Shown piece after piece: positions 63,901 through 64,000 of a stretch of DNA of 64,000 nt. The stretch's first letter is position 1, and each line of letters starts with the position of its first letter. Under the pieces are notes generated by a model. That model saw nothing but the letters and a program-made list of their open reading frames with translations, was not told the DNA's origin and made no database searches. This DNA comes from Winkia neuii subsp. neuii DSM 8576. GTDB taxonomy: Bacteria > Actinomycetota > Actinomycetes > Actinomycetales > Actinomycetaceae. The stretch spans positions 186,001 to 250,000 of the forward strand of contig NZ_ATUW01000003.1 in assembly GCF_000420405.1 (NCBI RefSeq), written 5' to 3'. The position numbers and the translations under genes are program-made.

Positions 63901-64000
63901 CGGGTGGCACGGTACCAGCGTCCGGGTAGGTGACGCGGTCGGTGCGGCGGGCTACGTCGGTGAAGCGGGTGCCATCTACCACCGACCATTTGGGTAGATT
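60917..64000 (-). CDS. FG-GAP/VCBS repeat surface protein with LATTG sorting signal (partial)
   Basis: A beta-propeller protein of integrin-alpha type. Repeats with the Ca-binding pattern DxDGDxxxD recur: DIDGDDLTD, DLNGDENDD, DVTGDGKAD, DTNGDGIDD, DTNGDGLAD, DANGDGMLD, DANGDGLAD. A Pro/Gly/His-rich stalk (~ last 130-60 residues) leads to LATTG, a hydrophobic helix and RRR, a class E-type sortase signal. The frame stays open to base 64000, so the N-terminus and signal peptide lie outside. At least 1027 codons are visible. Confidence 0.88.
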   Translation of the reverse strand, partial: NLPKWSVVDGTRFTDVARRTDRVTYPDAGTVPPVSCDIDGDDLTDMIFTNPTKHKTYMVPFIPYGSDTDEVTRNIEDQDSAKAVSEEAEGYGIASACLPDSTRIAVAAKNKVFIYAAGLKKAAEIDLPNVSAIAGSGNRLAVAAGNKLYFYDATGQIQGKPIDLGAKIEVVAALTDGTFAVGMLAVGKVLIVEPRSGAVSATITGSAESRFGAAITSTGDLNGDENDDLAIGAPMAGNETGSVALITDLSKDVKVDVTSRDAKAVTADGKQVGYLLRAPLRAKLGSSLAWVDGGDKPGALVIGKPVDEEHTGALVISQEALNKNYNSGRGIDGIGEKYKLWLAGGDEKDDVGVAVGVMPRRGEDSLSGIFTVNSTGKVDVWTIDLTRQGELKNDKIEPPVPAPQPEKRAPAVKPVDTEEKKIWMGEFSSGLGSSLAKGRCDVTGDGKADIIAGMPTRSEWKFDPFYMNSTPTHGWLPNVTGGVQIIPGGTRGKEVPAKDTIALNGPKETADPGTDSSVGLSVACLGDTNGDGIDDLAFNSHTMARAWVVYGGKDLGKVDLNHLQPRQGWWIDLPEYGSSPVQISRAGDTNGDGLADLAVTVGNASLAAGQSGQRGALFVFAGQKNGTNVDMKQMKAPAARVLKTIYAPDGHLLNQAAPIGDANGDGMLDWVLTDFQSEGEAGIYPGKAWVVYGSKEPQVHVGANNSFELTMAPGASHRLGAGTSVAPVGDANGDGLADFVIGYDGGQIQHQSEGGVLLVYGCKERRSKQVVSVADGAKNQGVRVVRGLQKGSGFGWAVDALATKKRTLIAVGAPTAKKDGRVYLFDLSLFKQTPTTLPLPKGGMQASGSKVKVLVSTGEQARFGRAVGFVGDVLGGPTLAVGADGVISEEGEGREGFANSAHVLALRVLPPEAASPQPDATAADEGGHPAPGKGQGPQSGGHAGPAVPAKPAPGSGEHLPGGGKDQGNTGKSHNEAGAGERGPEESHPAASGQSPSALATTGAGALGVTALTALLLSLGGLGLVRRR

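Overview
The window reads as chromosomal DNA from a high-GC Gram-positive actinobacterium. The gene set points to an Actinomycetaceae-like organism (Actinomyces/Winkia type), but no marker here fixes the genus. Supporting signs are GTG/TTG starts, GTGA/ATGA overlaps, several leaderless-type promoters, a menaquinone rather than ubiquinone pathway, the tiny basic ribosomal protein bS22 beside a BldC-like HTH protein, DUF3180 next to folate genes, and a wall protein ending in LATTG. There are no rRNA or tRNA genes, insertion sequences, phage genes or CRISPR arrays. Most of the window is ordinary core metabolism.

Respiration block (1-23.9 kb). The minus strand carries nuoA to nuoK (nuoK cut by the window edge), eleven tightly overlapping complex I genes. 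Upstream on the same strand are a MenJ-like geranylgeranyl reductase and menG. Around them lie menF (+), an HtrA-like protease (-), menD, menC and a small membrane gene (-), then menB, a YkvI-type transporter, menE and menA (+). Together these make menaquinone, the electron acceptor of the NADH dehydrogenase encoded beside them. A 17-bp-stem terminator separates menA from cstA with its small YbdD partner.

Middle block (26-38 kb). A short run of poorly known genes (26.7-28.6 kb) is followed by a histidine phosphatase and a HAD phosphatase that diverge from a 34-bp promoter gap. Next come a compact repeat array (30.25-30.48 kb), bS22, a BldC-like regulator, a KtrB/KtrA potassium uptake pair, radA, a membrane-anchored protein, DUF3180, a folB-folK fusion and folP.

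speF-potE cassette (38.1-42.4 kb). On the opposite strand to the folate genes, and lying between folP and folE, is an ornithine decarboxylase plus putrescine:ornithine antiporter pair closely resembling the enterobacterial inducible operon. Its 0.5-kb upstream region holds palindromes, an 11-bp inverted pair, a candidate 36-codon leader ORF and two tandem hairpins. I consider this the most interesting part of the window. An EamA transporter follows, then folE, ftsH, hpt, tilS and dacB (-).

Right block (49.4-64 kb). ppa is followed by a candidate structured RNA and a strong terminator. Then come a PfkB kinase, an NlpC/P60 hydrolase with 17 Ala-Pro repeats, a metY-metX-hydrolase operon preceded by a leader with an intrinsic terminator, a conserved actinobacterial protein of unknown function, a FAD/Fe-S oxidoreductase of D-lactate dehydrogenase type, and a large FG-GAP surface protein that runs off the edge. 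No computation or database search was done. Family calls rest on motifs and remembered family sequences.
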